The notes: generated by a model from the sequence alone, not told the origin. A stretch of 20,162 nucleotides of DNA from Chloroflexota bacterium (GCA_002716645.1 PBBR01000014.1:19648-39809), one strand, 5' to 3'. Counted from the stretch's first letter, positions 1 through 8,785 are shown. Numbers and translations are program-made.

Positions 1-25
1 TCTTGGAAAAAATGATGAATATTCG

Positions 26-55
26 TTGTTAGCTAATTTAGGAGTGTGCTAGAAT
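26..55 (+). promoter_or_regulatory. Putative promoter of topA (extended -10)
   Basis: A TGC-TAGAAT extended -10 lies at 47-55 and a TTGTTA -35-like hexamer at 26-31, 18 bp apart. Transcription would start near 62, leaving a leader of about 50 nt before topA. The same TGC+TATA-type core occurs upstream of tig and proC. Sequence match only. Confidence 0.45.
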
Positions 56-110
56 CGGACATTATACAAACGACTTCTGGCATAACTTAATCGAAGGAAT
101 ATCTATCGAG

Positions 111-2360
111 ATGGTATCGAAACCTAGGAAACCCACACAAAAAAAAGGCAGTACTGCTAAAAATAGTTCCCGAAAGAAGACATCTGCTAGAAAGGTATCT
201 ATCGCTGATACAAAAGGTAAACAACTGGTTATAGTGGAATCACCTGCTAAAGCAAGGACAGTTGGTCAGATTCTTGGTAAAAAGTATGTTGTCACAGCTT
301 CTCAAGGTCATGTCAGAGATTTACCGAAAGGAAAGATGGGCGTTGACCTAGATCAAGATTTCGAGCCTTCTTATGTGACTATGCAGGACAAAAGGTCTTT
401 GCTGAACCAAATAAAAAAGGCAGGGGATCAGGCTAAAACGGTATTTCTGGCTACTGACCCAGATAGAGAGGGCGAAGCGATATCTTGGCATATACAAACT
501 GCCGCCGGTTGGGACAATCAGGAAAATCCACCGAAACGTGTGGTTTTCCATGAAATTACCAAGCAAGCTGTTGAAGAGGCCTTTGAACATCCTCGAGATA
601 TTGATATGAGTTTGGTTAATGCTCAGCAAGCTCGCCGCATCTTGGATAGATTGGTAGGTTATCAAATAAGCCCACTTCTATGGCGACGCGTGCAACGGGG
701 TACATCAGCTGGCAGGGTGCAATCTGTTGCCCTCCGCATGGTCACGGATCGAGAAAGGGAGATTAATGCGTTTGTACCGCAGGAATCATGGACGTTAGAC
801 GCACTTCTGCAAAAACTGGACCCTCAAGATAATGATCTTCGTAGCTTTGTTGCTACTTTGCATAGTGTTAAAGGGACCAATAAAAGGGTTAATGTATCCG
901 ATGAAAAAGATATCAGGGTCTATGAATCTGAACTGAAAGGCGCAAAATTTACTGTAGACGATGTGCGGAAGCGTAACGTTAAGCAGAGGCCATCGGCGCC
1001 ATTTACCACTAGTACAATGCAACAAGATTCTGGTCGTAAACTGCGCTTTACTGCTCAAAGGACAATGTCGGTTGCTCAACAGCTGTACGAAGGTATATCA
1101 GTTAATGGGGAAGGATCGGTAGGTCTTATAACTTATATGCGTACTGACTCTGTACAGGTGGCACAGAGTGCTATAGGAGAGGCGCGTACATATATAGAAG
1201 ATAAATATGGTAAAAGTTATTTGCCTGAAAAAACTCGTTTGTATAAAACACGTGCAAAATCAGCTCAGGAAGCACACGAGGCTATTAGACCTACGTCCAT
1301 AATGAGGACTCCAGATTCTTTGAAGTCAGCACTTACTGCTGATCAACACAAATTGTACACATTAATATGGTCGCGTATGCTTGCTAGTCAGATGGCGGAT
1401 GCCCAGTCAGAAGCTACTACGGTCAATATTGGTGCTATGTGTGCCGGAACTGCGAATGAATATGTGTTTCGAGCGACTGGGTCGGTATTGCGATTTCCTG
1501 GATTCAGAGTGCTTTATCTGGAATCATCAGACGAGGACGATGGTGGCGATGACAAGAAAACCTTGCCGCCTATAGAGCCCAATGATGCGTTGGAATGTTC
1601 CAGTTTAGAATGCATACAGCATTTTACTCAGCCTCCGCCCAGATTTACAGAGGCAACTCTGATACGAGCAATGGAAGACAATGGGTTAGGACGCCCGAGC
1701 ACGTATGCTCCGACTATCGGAACACTACTTGATCGTAATTATTTAGAGAAAGAACAAAACCGCCTCCACCCGACGACTCTAGGAATCACTATTACAGATT
1801 TGCTAACAGAGTATTTTACTAATGTCATGGATGTAGACTTCACGGCAAAAATGGAAGATGAGCTTGATGAGGTGTCAAGGGGAGAACGGGAATGGGTTCC
1901 AATGCTCAAAGAGTTTTATGGACCATTTGAAGAGGCCCTTACTTCGGCGCAAGAGAAAATGCCTAAAGTTAAGATTGAAGAAGAGACCGATGAAGTGTGC
2001 GATTCGTGTTCTAAGCCATTGGTCATAAAAACGGGGCGATTCGGCCGATTTATGGCCTGCACAGGATTCCCTGACTGTAGAACTACGAAGCCCATCTTAA
2101 AGAAAACTGGAGTACTATGCCCAGACTGCGGTGGAGACTTAGTGGAACGTAAAGCCCGGGGGCGTAGACAACCTTTCTTTGGCTGTGCGCGTTATCCAGA
2201 ATGTGAATTTATTAGCAATAAACGTCCTAGCGCAAAACCATGTCCCGAATGCTCTGGTTTAATGGTTGAAGAATCTCGAGCGACTGTTTCCTGCATGAAA
2301 TGTGCTTGGAAAGAGACCGTTCAAGATGATAGCCAAGAGTTGACTGCGGTTGGCGATTAA
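111..2360 (+). CDS. topA: DNA topoisomerase I (type IA)
   Basis: Relaxes negatively supercoiled DNA by cutting one strand through a 5'-phosphotyrosyl link, behind polymerases on the nucleoid. The Toprim domain starts at KQLVIVESPAKA (Glu43) and carries the DPDREGE acidic cluster (Asp116, Asp118, Glu120). The catalytic tyrosine is Tyr342 in GLITYMRTDS. Three C-terminal four-cysteine zinc ribbons follow: Cys630/633/650/656, Cys670/673/692/698 and Cys711/714/728/731. At 749 aa it has the usual bacterial length plus a roughly 37-residue Lys/Arg/Ser-rich N-terminal tail before the Toprim domain, probably a DNA-binding extension. The ATG is preceded by AAGGA with 12-nt spacing. It is first of a co-directional run, 33 bp from the recombinase gene. 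Confidence 0.98.
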   Translation: MVSKPRKPTQKKGSTAKNSSRKKTSARKVSIADTKGKQLVIVESPAKARTVGQILGKKYVVTASQGHVRDLPKGKMGVDLDQDFEPSYVTMQDKRSLLNQIKKAGDQAKTVFLATDPDREGEAISWHIQTAAGWDNQENPPKRVVFHEITKQAVEEAFEHPRDIDMSLVNAQQARRILDRLVGYQISPLLWRRVQRGTSAGRVQSVALRMVTDREREINAFVPQESWTLDALLQKLDPQDNDLRSFVATLHSVKGTNKRVNVSDEKDIRVYESELKGAKFTVDDVRKRNVKQRPSAPFTTSTMQQDSGRKLRFTAQRTMSVAQQLYEGISVNGEGSVGLITYMRTDSVQVAQSAIGEARTYIEDKYGKSYLPEKTRLYKTRAKSAQEAHEAIRPTSIMRTPDSLKSALTADQHKLYTLIWSRMLASQMADAQSEATTVNIGAMCAGTANEYVFRATGSVLRFPGFRVLYLESSDEDDGGDDKKTLPPIEPNDALECSSLECIQHFTQPPPRFTEATLIRAMEDNGLGRPSTYAPTIGTLLDRNYLEKEQNRLHPTTLGITITDLLTEYFTNVMDVDFTAKMEDELDEVSRGEREWVPMLKEFYGPFEEALTSAQEKMPKVKIEEETDEVCDSCSKPLVIKTGRFGRFMACTGFPDCRTTKPILKKTGVLCPDCGGDLVERKARGRRQPFFGCARYPECEFISNKRPSAKPCPECSGLMVEESRATVSCMKCAWKETVQDDSQELTAVGD

Positions 2361-2393
2361 TTGATCTATATGCAGTAACGAAGGTTTGTTATT

Positions 2394-3347
2394 ATGAGCG
2401 ATTGTGGCGCTATTAATTCCACGCAATTGGAAGTTAGTGTAGCCAATCTGTGTCGCTTGTATAAGTCATACCTGCGAGGCCAACGTGGGTTGTCTGAGAA
2501 TACCATTCGAATCTACTTGACTGATTTAAATACCTTTCTTACGTACGGAAACGAAACAAAGATAGCATTCCCAACAATGGACCGGAGTATTCTACGGGGG
2601 TACGTTACATGGCTAGCGACCAAAACTAGAAATGGCCGTGGATACTCCCGAGTTAGCATATCAAGAAAGCTGTCGGCTCTACGAGCATTCTACAAATTCT
2701 TGGTGCAACAGGGACTTTTTAAGGCTAACCCAATGCCGAGCGGTCGCAGCTTTCAGATGAAAATGGAAAAGGCGCTTCCTTCATTTTTAAGTCGTTCAGA
2801 AGTCGCAAGACTTATGGATAGTCCGGAGCTTTCCGATGTGTATGGGTATCGTGATCGGGCTATACTAGAGGTGTTGTACGCTTGTGGCGCTAGATTGTCT
2901 GAAGTCGTCGGTATAGATCAGACAGATGTGAAACTAGATGACAGAGAAATTCTTGTTAGAGGTAAAGGGGCTAAAGAGAGATGGGTTGTATTCGGAGAAC
3001 CGACAGAAAAAGCTTTGTCTCAATACTTGCATTGGTCTAGGCCGCAGTTATCTCATGGCCAGAGTGGTGCTCTTTTCCTAAATAGATATGGTAAACGATT
3101 GTCCCAAAGGAGCGTGCAAAAATTAGTTGAGAAATATGCAACTAAATCTGGTATAAAGAGTGGAGTTCATCCTCATACACTAAGGCATACGTTCGCCAGC
3201 CATATGCTTGAAGGAAATGCTGATCTAAGGGTAATCCAGCTATTACTAGGGCATTCGAGTCCAAGTACTACACAAGTTTACACTCATATAACTAAACAGG
3301 AAGCCAAGAACGCGTATCTGGCTAACCATCCTAGATCTTCTGGATGA
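2394..3347 (+). CDS. Tyrosine recombinase, XerC/XerD type
   Basis: Site-specific tyrosine recombinase, most likely resolving chromosome dimers at dif. Residues about 14-110 form the SAM-like core-binding domain. Residues about 125-310 form the catalytic domain, with all six active-site residues in Xer spacing: Arg167 (CGARLSEV), Lys191 (RGKGAKER), His261 and Arg264 (HPHTLRHTFASH), His287 (LLGHSS) and nucleophile Tyr296 (VYTHI). Length (317 aa) is typical for Xer and longer than an integron or transposon fragment. AAGG lies 9 nt before the ATG. The housekeeping neighbours (topA, aroQ, efp) argue for a chromosomal Xer rather than a phage integrase. XerC and XerD cannot be told apart here; a single Xer (XerA/XerH-like) system is also possible. 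Confidence 0.93.
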   Translation: MSDCGAINSTQLEVSVANLCRLYKSYLRGQRGLSENTIRIYLTDLNTFLTYGNETKIAFPTMDRSILRGYVTWLATKTRNGRGYSRVSISRKLSALRAFYKFLVQQGLFKANPMPSGRSFQMKMEKALPSFLSRSEVARLMDSPELSDVYGYRDRAILEVLYACGARLSEVVGIDQTDVKLDDREILVRGKGAKERWVVFGEPTEKALSQYLHWSRPQLSHGQSGALFLNRYGKRLSQRSVQKLVEKYATKSGIKSGVHPHTLRHTFASHMLEGNADLRVIQLLLGHSSPSTTQVYTHITKQEAKNAYLANHPRSSG

Positions 3348-3377
3348 AATTCGATTTATTAGGGACAATAAAATATT

Positions 3378-3818
3378 ATGGGTAAGATATTATTTCTAAA
3401 CGGTCCGAATCTTAACTTGCTTGGCAAGCGGAATCCTGATGTTTATGGATCTAAGACTCTATCGGACATAAATCTGCTGGTAGAAGAGAAAGCTAAAACT
3501 CTTAATGTTGAAGTTTTGTTTTATCAATCGAATTCTGAAGGTGATTTGATTGATTGTATTCAAAATAATAGAGGCGCCATTGATGGGATAGTAATAAATC
3601 CAGGGGCACTAACTCATTATGGATATTCACTAAAAGATGCACTACTAGATGCTGCAATACCGGTAATAGAAATTCATTTGAGTAATATTCATGGACGAGA
3701 AGAATGGAGACGTTCCATACTTTCAGACAGTGTGACCGGTCAAATTGCAGGATTTGGATGGAGAAGTTACACAGCCGCGTTGGAAGTAATAGCGGGAGTA
3801 GTTGACGATAGTAAGTAG
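3378..3818 (+). CDS. aroQ: 3-dehydroquinate dehydratase, type II
   Basis: Third step of the shikimate pathway: trans-dehydration of 3-dehydroquinate to 3-dehydroshikimate in the cytoplasm, by a dodecameric enzyme. The 146-aa length is standard. Family motifs are all present: LNGPNLNLLGKR with Arg18 on the flexible lid, catalytic Tyr23 (DVYG), INPGA (Asn75), and EIHLSNIHGREEW with the general acid His100, then GQIAGFG near the C terminus. AGGGA stands about 12 nt before the ATG. It sits 30 bp after the recombinase gene and 45 bp before efp. No other shikimate gene is in the window. Confidence 0.97.
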   Translation: MGKILFLNGPNLNLLGKRNPDVYGSKTLSDINLLVEEKAKTLNVEVLFYQSNSEGDLIDCIQNNRGAIDGIVINPGALTHYGYSLKDALLDAAIPVIEIHLSNIHGREEWRRSILSDSVTGQIAGFGWRSYTAALEVIAGVVDDSK

Positions 3819-3835
3819 ACTAGGTTAACTAGAAC

Positions 3836-3847
3836 AACTAATTAGTT
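3836..3847. repeat. 12-bp perfect palindrome between aroQ and efp
   Basis: AACTAATTAGTT reads the same on both strands and sits just upstream of the efp ribosome-binding site (GGGAG at 3850-3854). The flanks extend it as GAAC...GTTC. The surrounding 45 bp is A+T-rich and repeats the word AACTA. It may be an operator or a weak leader stem; chance is also possible in such sequence. Confidence 0.3.
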
Positions 3848-3863
3848 CAGGGAGAATGATGTT

Positions 3864-4430
3864 ATGAGTATAAATTTTGGTGACCTGAATAAAGGAATGG
3901 TCATAGAACTAGATGGGCAGCCATGGCAAGTTATGGATTATGAGAGACATAAGATGCAACAGCGGGCGCCTGTAACTCGTATAAAGATGAAAAATTTGCT
4001 GTCAGGGTCAGTCGTAGAGCGGACCTTTCAGAGATACGATACCGGTTTTGAAATAGCTGAAGTGGACAATAGACCATCTCAGTACTTATATAACGACACC
4101 ACGTTTTATTATTTTCTGGACCAGGAAACGTTCGATCAATACGATCTAACTAAAGAACAACTCGGAGATTCTCTGGATTATTTGAAAGAAAATATGATAG
4201 TTGAATTGATTTTCTATAAACAGAATCCTATAAATATAAATGTGCCCACACATGTAGAGTTGGAAGTAGTGGAAACACCTCCTGCATTCAAAGGAGATAC
4301 TGCTCAAGGTGGAAATAAGCCTGCTACTCTTGAGACTGGTCTACGCTTAAATGTCCCGATGTTTATTACCCCTGGAACGATCATAAAAGTAGATACACGT
4401 ACTGGTGAATACGCTGAGCGTGTAAAATAA
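3864..4430 (+). CDS. efp: Translation elongation factor P
   Basis: Binds between the P and E sites of stalled ribosomes and promotes peptide bonds at polyproline stretches. Length is 188 aa with the three-domain EF-P layout: KOW-like domain I (about 1-64), OB domain II (about 65-127) and C-terminal OB domain III, ending in GLRLNVPMFITPGTIIKVDTR, close to the EF-P signature. GGGAG lies 9 nt before the ATG. The domain I tip loop is unusual: it reads HKMQQRAP where E. coli has VKPGKGQA. Alignment from RIKMKNL puts Gln33 at the normally modified lysine, with Arg34 next. Neither the EpmA/YmfI-type lysine nor the EarP-type arginine is in register. Everything else is conserved, so this is not a degraded gene. 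The xseA start is only 4-7 bp after the stop codon. Confidence 0.97.
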   Translation: MSINFGDLNKGMVIELDGQPWQVMDYERHKMQQRAPVTRIKMKNLLSGSVVERTFQRYDTGFEIAEVDNRPSQYLYNDTTFYYFLDQETFDQYDLTKEQLGDSLDYLKENMIVELIFYKQNPININVPTHVELEVVETPPAFKGDTAQGGNKPATLETGLRLNVPMFITPGTIIKVDTRTGEYAERVK

Positions 4431-4437
4431 AGCCTTG

Positions 4438-5619
4438 GTGTTTTACACGGTAAATCAGGTTACGACTTATATACGGGAATCGTTTGAGTCAGACATATTG
4501 CTTTCGGATTTATACGTTTCTGGAGAGATATCTAATCTCAGGAGATCAGCTTCCGGCCACGCGTATTTTACATTGAAAGACGACTCGGCACTGTTGAATT
4601 GTGTGATGTTTAGAGGTCAACAGGGATCAGATGTTCTTGAAGATGGATCTGCAGTGTCTACGCATGGTCGAATCAGTTTTTATGAACCTCGAGGAAGTAC
4701 GGATTTCATAGTAGACCTTGTTATGCCAGAAGGCACTGGAGCGCTCTCCCTTGAATTTGAAAAACTGCGGGCTCAACTGGAATTGGAAGGTTTGTTTGAT
4801 GAGTCGAGAAAACGATCCTTGCCAGAATTCCCTACGGTTATAGGAGTAGTCACTTCAGTATCAGGTGCTGTGCTGCACGATATTACGACTGTCATCACAA
4901 GACGGTATCCTCTGGTGGATATTCTGGTATCTCCAACGCTCGTACAGGGAGACTCAGCCCCTGAAAATATTGTACAAGCAATAAATGACTTAAATGTGGA
5001 TGGTAGGTCTGACGTTATAGTTGTTGCCAGAGGAGGAGGTTCTTTAGAAGAACTCTGGGCGTTCAACGATGAGAGAGTGGTACGAAGTATTTATGGAAGT
5101 AAGATTCCAGTTGTAAGTGCTATAGGCCATGAGACGGATTTCACTATCTCGGACTTTGTCGCAGATCTTCGAGCTCCAACACCCTCAGCAGCGGCAGAGA
5201 TGATTGTCCCAAATGTTACTAACTTGAAAAGGCACCTACTCGAACTAGAAAATCAGATGAATAATATTATGGAGTCGAATCTTGAATCAGTTCAAGCCGA
5301 CATAGAGATTATCAATGGAGATTTAACAAGACTCCTACCGGACATTGAGATTTTTAGACGATCAATAGATGATATGAATAGGGAAGGTGATACTTTTTTT
5401 CAGCATATGATCAACATGCTTAGTGTCCGTGTGGATAGTGCCGATAAGCAGCTCTCTACTCTCGATCCGACAGCCACATTGAGGCGAGGATTTACAGTCG
5501 TTCAAGACGATAGGGGTAGTGTCGTGAGCTCTTCCAAAAGTGTTCGGGAAGGAAAAATTTATTCACTCGTTTTTGCAGATGGTATTTCTCGAGTTCAATC
5601 TGCTGATAAGAAGATATAG
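4438..5619 (+). CDS. xseA: Exodeoxyribonuclease VII large subunit
   Basis: Catalytic subunit of exonuclease VII, which degrades single-stranded DNA from both ends. An N-terminal OB fold (about 1-100; VSGEISNL, GHAYFTLKDD) precedes the nuclease core with IGVVTSVSGAVLHDI and VVARGGGSLEELWAFNDE, then AIGHETDFTISDFVAD and RAPTPSAAAE. A long helical region and a short C-terminal domain (LDPTATLRRGFTVV) complete it. Total is 393 aa, slightly short for the family. The start is ambiguous: TTG at 4435 and GTG at 4438 are adjacent and in frame, and neither has a clear Shine-Dalgarno sequence. Since efp stops at 4430, translation is probably coupled. xseB follows 55 bp downstream, the usual partner. Confidence 0.95.
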   Translation: MFYTVNQVTTYIRESFESDILLSDLYVSGEISNLRRSASGHAYFTLKDDSALLNCVMFRGQQGSDVLEDGSAVSTHGRISFYEPRGSTDFIVDLVMPEGTGALSLEFEKLRAQLELEGLFDESRKRSLPEFPTVIGVVTSVSGAVLHDITTVITRRYPLVDILVSPTLVQGDSAPENIVQAINDLNVDGRSDVIVVARGGGSLEELWAFNDERVVRSIYGSKIPVVSAIGHETDFTISDFVADLRAPTPSAAAEMIVPNVTNLKRHLLELENQMNNIMESNLESVQADIEIINGDLTRLLPDIEIFRRSIDDMNREGDTFFQHMINMLSVRVDSADKQLSTLDPTATLRRGFTVVQDDRGSVVSSSKSVREGKIYSLVFADGISRVQSADKKI

Positions 5620-5674
5620 AAATACATACGGGCCTTGCTAATTCACTAAATAGAATATTTGTTCAGGTGGGGAG

Positions 5675-5911
5675 ATGATGATAGATAAGTCTTTTGATGA
5701 AATACAGGATGATATTACCGCTCTGGCATTTGAAGAAGCATTCGGGTTGCTTGGAGAAGTAGTTTCATCTTTAGAAGAGGGTGGGTTGACGCTAGAAGAC
5801 TCAGTGGACTTGTATAAAAAGGGTATGATGTTGACTAAGCATTGCAATGAACTTCTAAACAAAGTGCAAATAGATATCACCAATATAAAAGAGCAGTTTC
5901 AAGAGTCTTAA
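5675..5911 (+). CDS. xseB: Exodeoxyribonuclease VII small subunit
   Basis: Small helical subunit that wraps around XseA to give active exonuclease VII. The 78-aa protein carries the family core FEEAFGLLGEVVSSLEEGGLTLEDS, followed by LYKKGMMLTKHCNELL, matching the two-helix fold. Two ATGs (5675 and 5678) stand side by side behind AGGTGGGGAG; spacing from AGGTGG favours either. It sits directly after xseA and 50 bp before the formyltransferase gene. Confidence 0.92.
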   Translation: MMIDKSFDEIQDDITALAFEEAFGLLGEVVSSLEEGGLTLEDSVDLYKKGMMLTKHCNELLNKVQIDITNIKEQFQES

Positions 5912-5961
5912 TATAGCATAATAGGTTATGGTTGTTAGGGTATTGTCTGCATTGAGTTTTA

Positions 5962-6783
5962 ATGAGGCCTGAGAAGAATTTGCTAAATATAGGTTGGTTT
6001 TCAAGTGGCAGGGGTGAAGGCTCCAGAGGTTTATTAAGTTTTATACAGGCCCGTATAATGGATGGGCTTCTGAATGCCAATATTCAATTCGTATTTAGTA
6101 ATCGCAAAAGAGGGGAATTTTCAGGTTCAGACACATTTCTAGATTTAACGGATCGCCTAGGTATCCCGCTGTTTACTTTGTCATCAGATGATTATCGTCT
6201 GAATTATAAGGGTTCACGTAATTCGCGGCGTGAAGATTATGACAAAGAGGTGTTACAACTCTTGTCTGGTCAAATGCCAGATGTATGTGTACTTGCGGGG
6301 TATATGTTGATATTGAGCCAAGGGATGTGCTCTCGGTTCCCTTTCATAAATCTTCATCCGGCTTTACCTGACGGCCCAATAGGTACATGGCAACAAGTGA
6401 TATGGGATCTGATTTCCAAGCGATCTGAGCAAACTGGTTCCATGACGCATTTGGCGACATCGCAAGTTGATAGGGGACCTGTAATTTCTTACTGTACAAA
6501 TAGGATAGTAGGCACGCCATTTGACGAAGCTTGGGCAGATATATCTGGTAAAGATTTGGAACGTATAAAAGATGATGCTGGGGAGGACTTGTTGCTATTC
6601 CAACTTATAAGGCAATCGGGGTACGCACAAGAACCATATTTAATCTATGAGACTCTGAAGGCGGTTTCAGAAGGGCGCATTAATTTTGATAATAATGAAA
6701 TTTCAAATAATACCTCCAATAGTTTGCCACTATGTCTAGACGAGGAAATTACGAGATCTATGCGTAGTGACAACTTAATCTAG
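5962..6783 (+). CDS. PurN-like formyltransferase family protein
   Basis: Formyltransferase fold of the glycinamide ribonucleotide transformylase (PurN) type, using 10-formyl-tetrahydrofolate in known relatives. The N terminus NIGWFSSGRGEGSRGLL parallels the PurN phosphate-binding loop. The catalytic Asn-His-Asp set is kept: Asn130 and His132 in FINLHPALPDG, His163 in SMTHLAT, Asp170 in QVDRGPVIS. At 273 aa it exceeds normal PurN (about 190-215). The extra length is an inserted charged stretch near 78-95 and a C-terminal tail of about 40 residues ending in low-complexity Asn/Ser-rich sequence. An in-frame TGA at 5953 rules out a longer start; the Shine-Dalgarno is weak. True PurN or a related formyltransferase of unknown acceptor are both possible. 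Confidence 0.8.
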   Translation: MRPEKNLLNIGWFSSGRGEGSRGLLSFIQARIMDGLLNANIQFVFSNRKRGEFSGSDTFLDLTDRLGIPLFTLSSDDYRLNYKGSRNSRREDYDKEVLQLLSGQMPDVCVLAGYMLILSQGMCSRFPFINLHPALPDGPIGTWQQVIWDLISKRSEQTGSMTHLATSQVDRGPVISYCTNRIVGTPFDEAWADISGKDLERIKDDAGEDLLLFQLIRQSGYAQEPYLIYETLKAVSEGRINFDNNEISNNTSNSLPLCLDEEITRSMRSDNLI

Positions 6784-6793
6784 ATTGATTAAG
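6774..6793. terminator. Inverted repeat across the convergent stop codons
   Basis: CTTAATC (6774-6780), a 6-nt spacer and GATTAAG (6787-6793) form a 7-bp perfect stem overlapping the stop codons of both the formyltransferase gene (+) and clpX (-). It could serve as a shared bidirectional terminator. It is A+T-rich and has no U-tract on either side, so the call is weak. Confidence 0.3.
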
Positions 6794-8081
6794 CGGACTT
6801 CTGTATATCATTTGACGGGAGTTTGAACTCAATATTCAATTTGTCTATTAAGCTTGGAGTACTCCTGTCCATGATGCAATCTCTATCAACTATACATTTG
6901 GATACATGATTCATGGAAGGAAGTTCATACATTACATCGAGTAGTGTTTTTTCCACTATGTACCGTAATGATCGAGCCCCTGTATTTTGTGTTAATGCGA
7001 TTTCTGCTGCAGCGTCCAAAGCGTCTTCAGTAAATTCCAGTTCGATGTCGTCAATGTGGAATAATTGTTGATATTGCTTAATGATTGCATTTTTAGGCTG
7101 TGTTAACACCTGGATTAAAGACTCTTTGTCTAAAGGTTCTAGTTTGGTTACAACTGGAAGACGCCCTACCATTTCTGGTATAAAACCAAACTCTAACAGG
7201 TCTTCTGGAGTTATCTGGGATGGGGAAGTCGTGTATTCATCATCTTTTTTTCGGGTGTTCCCCAAAAAACCCATTTGGTCTGATGTTGTTATCCTTTTGG
7301 ACACTATGTCATCCAGACCCTCGAAAGCTCCGCCACATATAAACAGTATGTCATTGGTATTGATCTGTAAAAATTCCTGATGAGGATGTTTTCTACCACC
7401 TTGAGGTGGTACGTTAGCCACGCAACCTTCTATTATCTTGAGAAGTTCTTGTTGTACGCCTTCTCCTGAAACGTCTCGAGTAATAGACCTGTTAATTCCT
7501 TCTTTACGTGCTATTTTGTCTAGTTCGTCTATATAGATGATTCCGTGTTCAGCGCGAGATATATCCCAGTCTGCGGACTGAATTAATCTAAGTAATATGT
7601 TTTCTACATCTTCTCCCACGTATCCGGATTCAGTCAAAGAAGTAGCGTCACAGACTGCAAACGGCACTGATAAGGTCTTCGCAAGAGTTTCAGCTAGTAA
7701 GGTTTTCCCACATCCGGTGGGGCCAATCAATAATATATTTGTTTTCTGTAGCTCTACGTCAGAAGTGGTTGAGTCGTTCAAGACACGCTTGAAGTGGTTA
7801 TAAACCGCGACGCTGAGAATCTTCTTGGCTTGGTCTTGACCTACAACGTATTGATCTAGATTTTGATATATAGATTTAGGAACTAGGTCTTGGTACGTGG
7901 TCGCTGTCTGAGGTGTAGGGTTGCTCTTAGAGTGGATGCGGTCCCCAATAACCTTCACACAATCGTAGCACACAGTAGCTGTACTTTGACCTGCTATTAT
8001 GAGGTTATTCCTACTATGCTCTTTTCCGCAAAATGAGCATAGTAGGTTTCTTGGACTATTTCTGTTGCTGTCGTTAGCCAC
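6789..8081 (-). CDS. clpX: ClpX, ATP-dependent unfoldase of the Clp protease
   Basis: AAA+ hexamer that recognises tagged proteins, unfolds them and feeds them to ClpP. The N-terminal zinc-binding dimerisation domain has Cys15/Cys18 and Cys38/Cys41. The AAA+ core has Walker A GPTGCGKT (120-127), pore-1 loop YVG (154-156), Walker B IIYIDEL with Asp185/Glu186, the RKH loop (230-232) and sensor-2 GAR (368-370). The ClpP-docking loop is Met-Gly-Phe (270-272) where I/L-G-F is common. At 430 aa it is normal length. The start is GTG, 38 bp after the clpP stop codon, with no obvious Shine-Dalgarno, so translation may depend on clpP. It converges on the formyltransferase gene with a 5-bp gap. Confidence 0.98.
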   Translation of the reverse strand: MANDSNRNSPRNLLCSFCGKEHSRNNLIIAGQSTATVCYDCVKVIGDRIHSKSNPTPQTATTYQDLVPKSIYQNLDQYVVGQDQAKKILSVAVYNHFKRVLNDSTTSDVELQKTNILLIGPTGCGKTLLAETLAKTLSVPFAVCDATSLTESGYVGEDVENILLRLIQSADWDISRAEHGIIYIDELDKIARKEGINRSITRDVSGEGVQQELLKIIEGCVANVPPQGGRKHPHQEFLQINTNDILFICGGAFEGLDDIVSKRITTSDQMGFLGNTRKKDDEYTTSPSQITPEDLLEFGFIPEMVGRLPVVTKLEPLDKESLIQVLTQPKNAIIKQYQQLFHIDDIELEFTEDALDAAAEIALTQNTGARSLRYIVEKTLLDVMYELPSMNHVSKCIVDRDCIMDRSTPSLIDKLNIEFKLPSNDIQKSA

Positions 8082-8119
8082 GTTTAATCAGAGTTTCTAT
8101 ATTGGCGTTGCGTATTTTA

Positions 8120-8770
8120 CTATTTATCACTTGGGCCGCTGAGTATTTCGTCTACTAGTCCATATTCTACGGCTTGCTCCGAAGTGAGGTAATAGTCTCT
8201 GTCAGTGTCTCTAGCTATCTTCTCGTATTCTTGCCCTGTATTTCCGGCGAGTAAGGTGCGAATTTTATCCTGTAACCGTAGGATTTCTCTTGCTGCAATT
8301 TCTATATCGGTTGCTTGGCCTTGCGCTCCCCCGAGAGCTTGATGCATGTGTACGGTTGAATTAGGTAAGCAATAACGCTTTCCTTTAGCTCCTCCGGATA
8401 ACAACACAGTCGCCATGCTGGCAGCCATTCCCAAGCATATAGTGGAGACTTCACAATTCACTAGTTGCATTGTGTCATATATTGCTAATCCTGAACTAAT
8501 CACCCCTCCGGGGCTATTTATATAAACACTTATGCCTTTGTCAGGATCTTCTCTTTCAAGATAAAGAAGCTGGGCTATGATTACATTTGCAATTGGGTCC
8601 GCGATTTGTGTTCCTAGAAATACAATTCTTTCTTTGAGTAAAAGAGAATATATATCGAAGGCCCTCTCACCGCGCGGACTAGTTTCGATAACCATTGGCA
8701 CTATGTTTTGTGGTGTTACCATGTTGTTACTGGGAACAACCAGTGATGAGTCGTATGGGTTGTTCAACAT
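8120..8770 (-). CDS. clpP: ClpP, ATP-dependent Clp protease proteolytic subunit
   Basis: Serine peptidase forming the tetradecameric chamber that partners ClpX. The catalytic triad is Ser118 (GMAASMAT), His143 (VHMHQALGG) and Asp192 (TDRDYYLT). At 216 aa it has about 20-25 residues before the usual [19 protein letters not shown] start, a probable self-cleaved propeptide. ATGs at codons 17 and 26 would give shorter versions. GGAG stands about 11 nt before the chosen ATG. It lies 15 bp after tig and 38 bp before clpX, so the three genes form one leftward operon. Confidence 0.98.
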   Translation of the reverse strand: MLNNPYDSSLVVPSNNMVTPQNIVPMVIETSPRGERAFDIYSLLLKERIVFLGTQIADPIANVIIAQLLYLEREDPDKGISVYINSPGGVISSGLAIYDTMQLVNCEVSTICLGMAASMATVLLSGGAKGKRYCLPNSTVHMHQALGGAQGQATDIEIAAREILRLQDKIRTLLAGNTGQEYEKIARDTDRDYYLTSEQAVEYGLVDEILSGPSDK

Positions 8771-8785
8771 CTTTATCTATACTCC

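Noticed and set aside
2394..3347. Phage or transposon integrase marking a mobile element
   Set aside because: The sequence and length are Xer-like, and it is embedded in housekeeping genes with no att-like repeats, tRNA or phage genes.
5910..5918. Minus-strand TGCTATATT as a fourth extended -10 promoter
   Set aside because: It would only transcribe antisense to xseB and is expected by chance in A+T-rich spacer.
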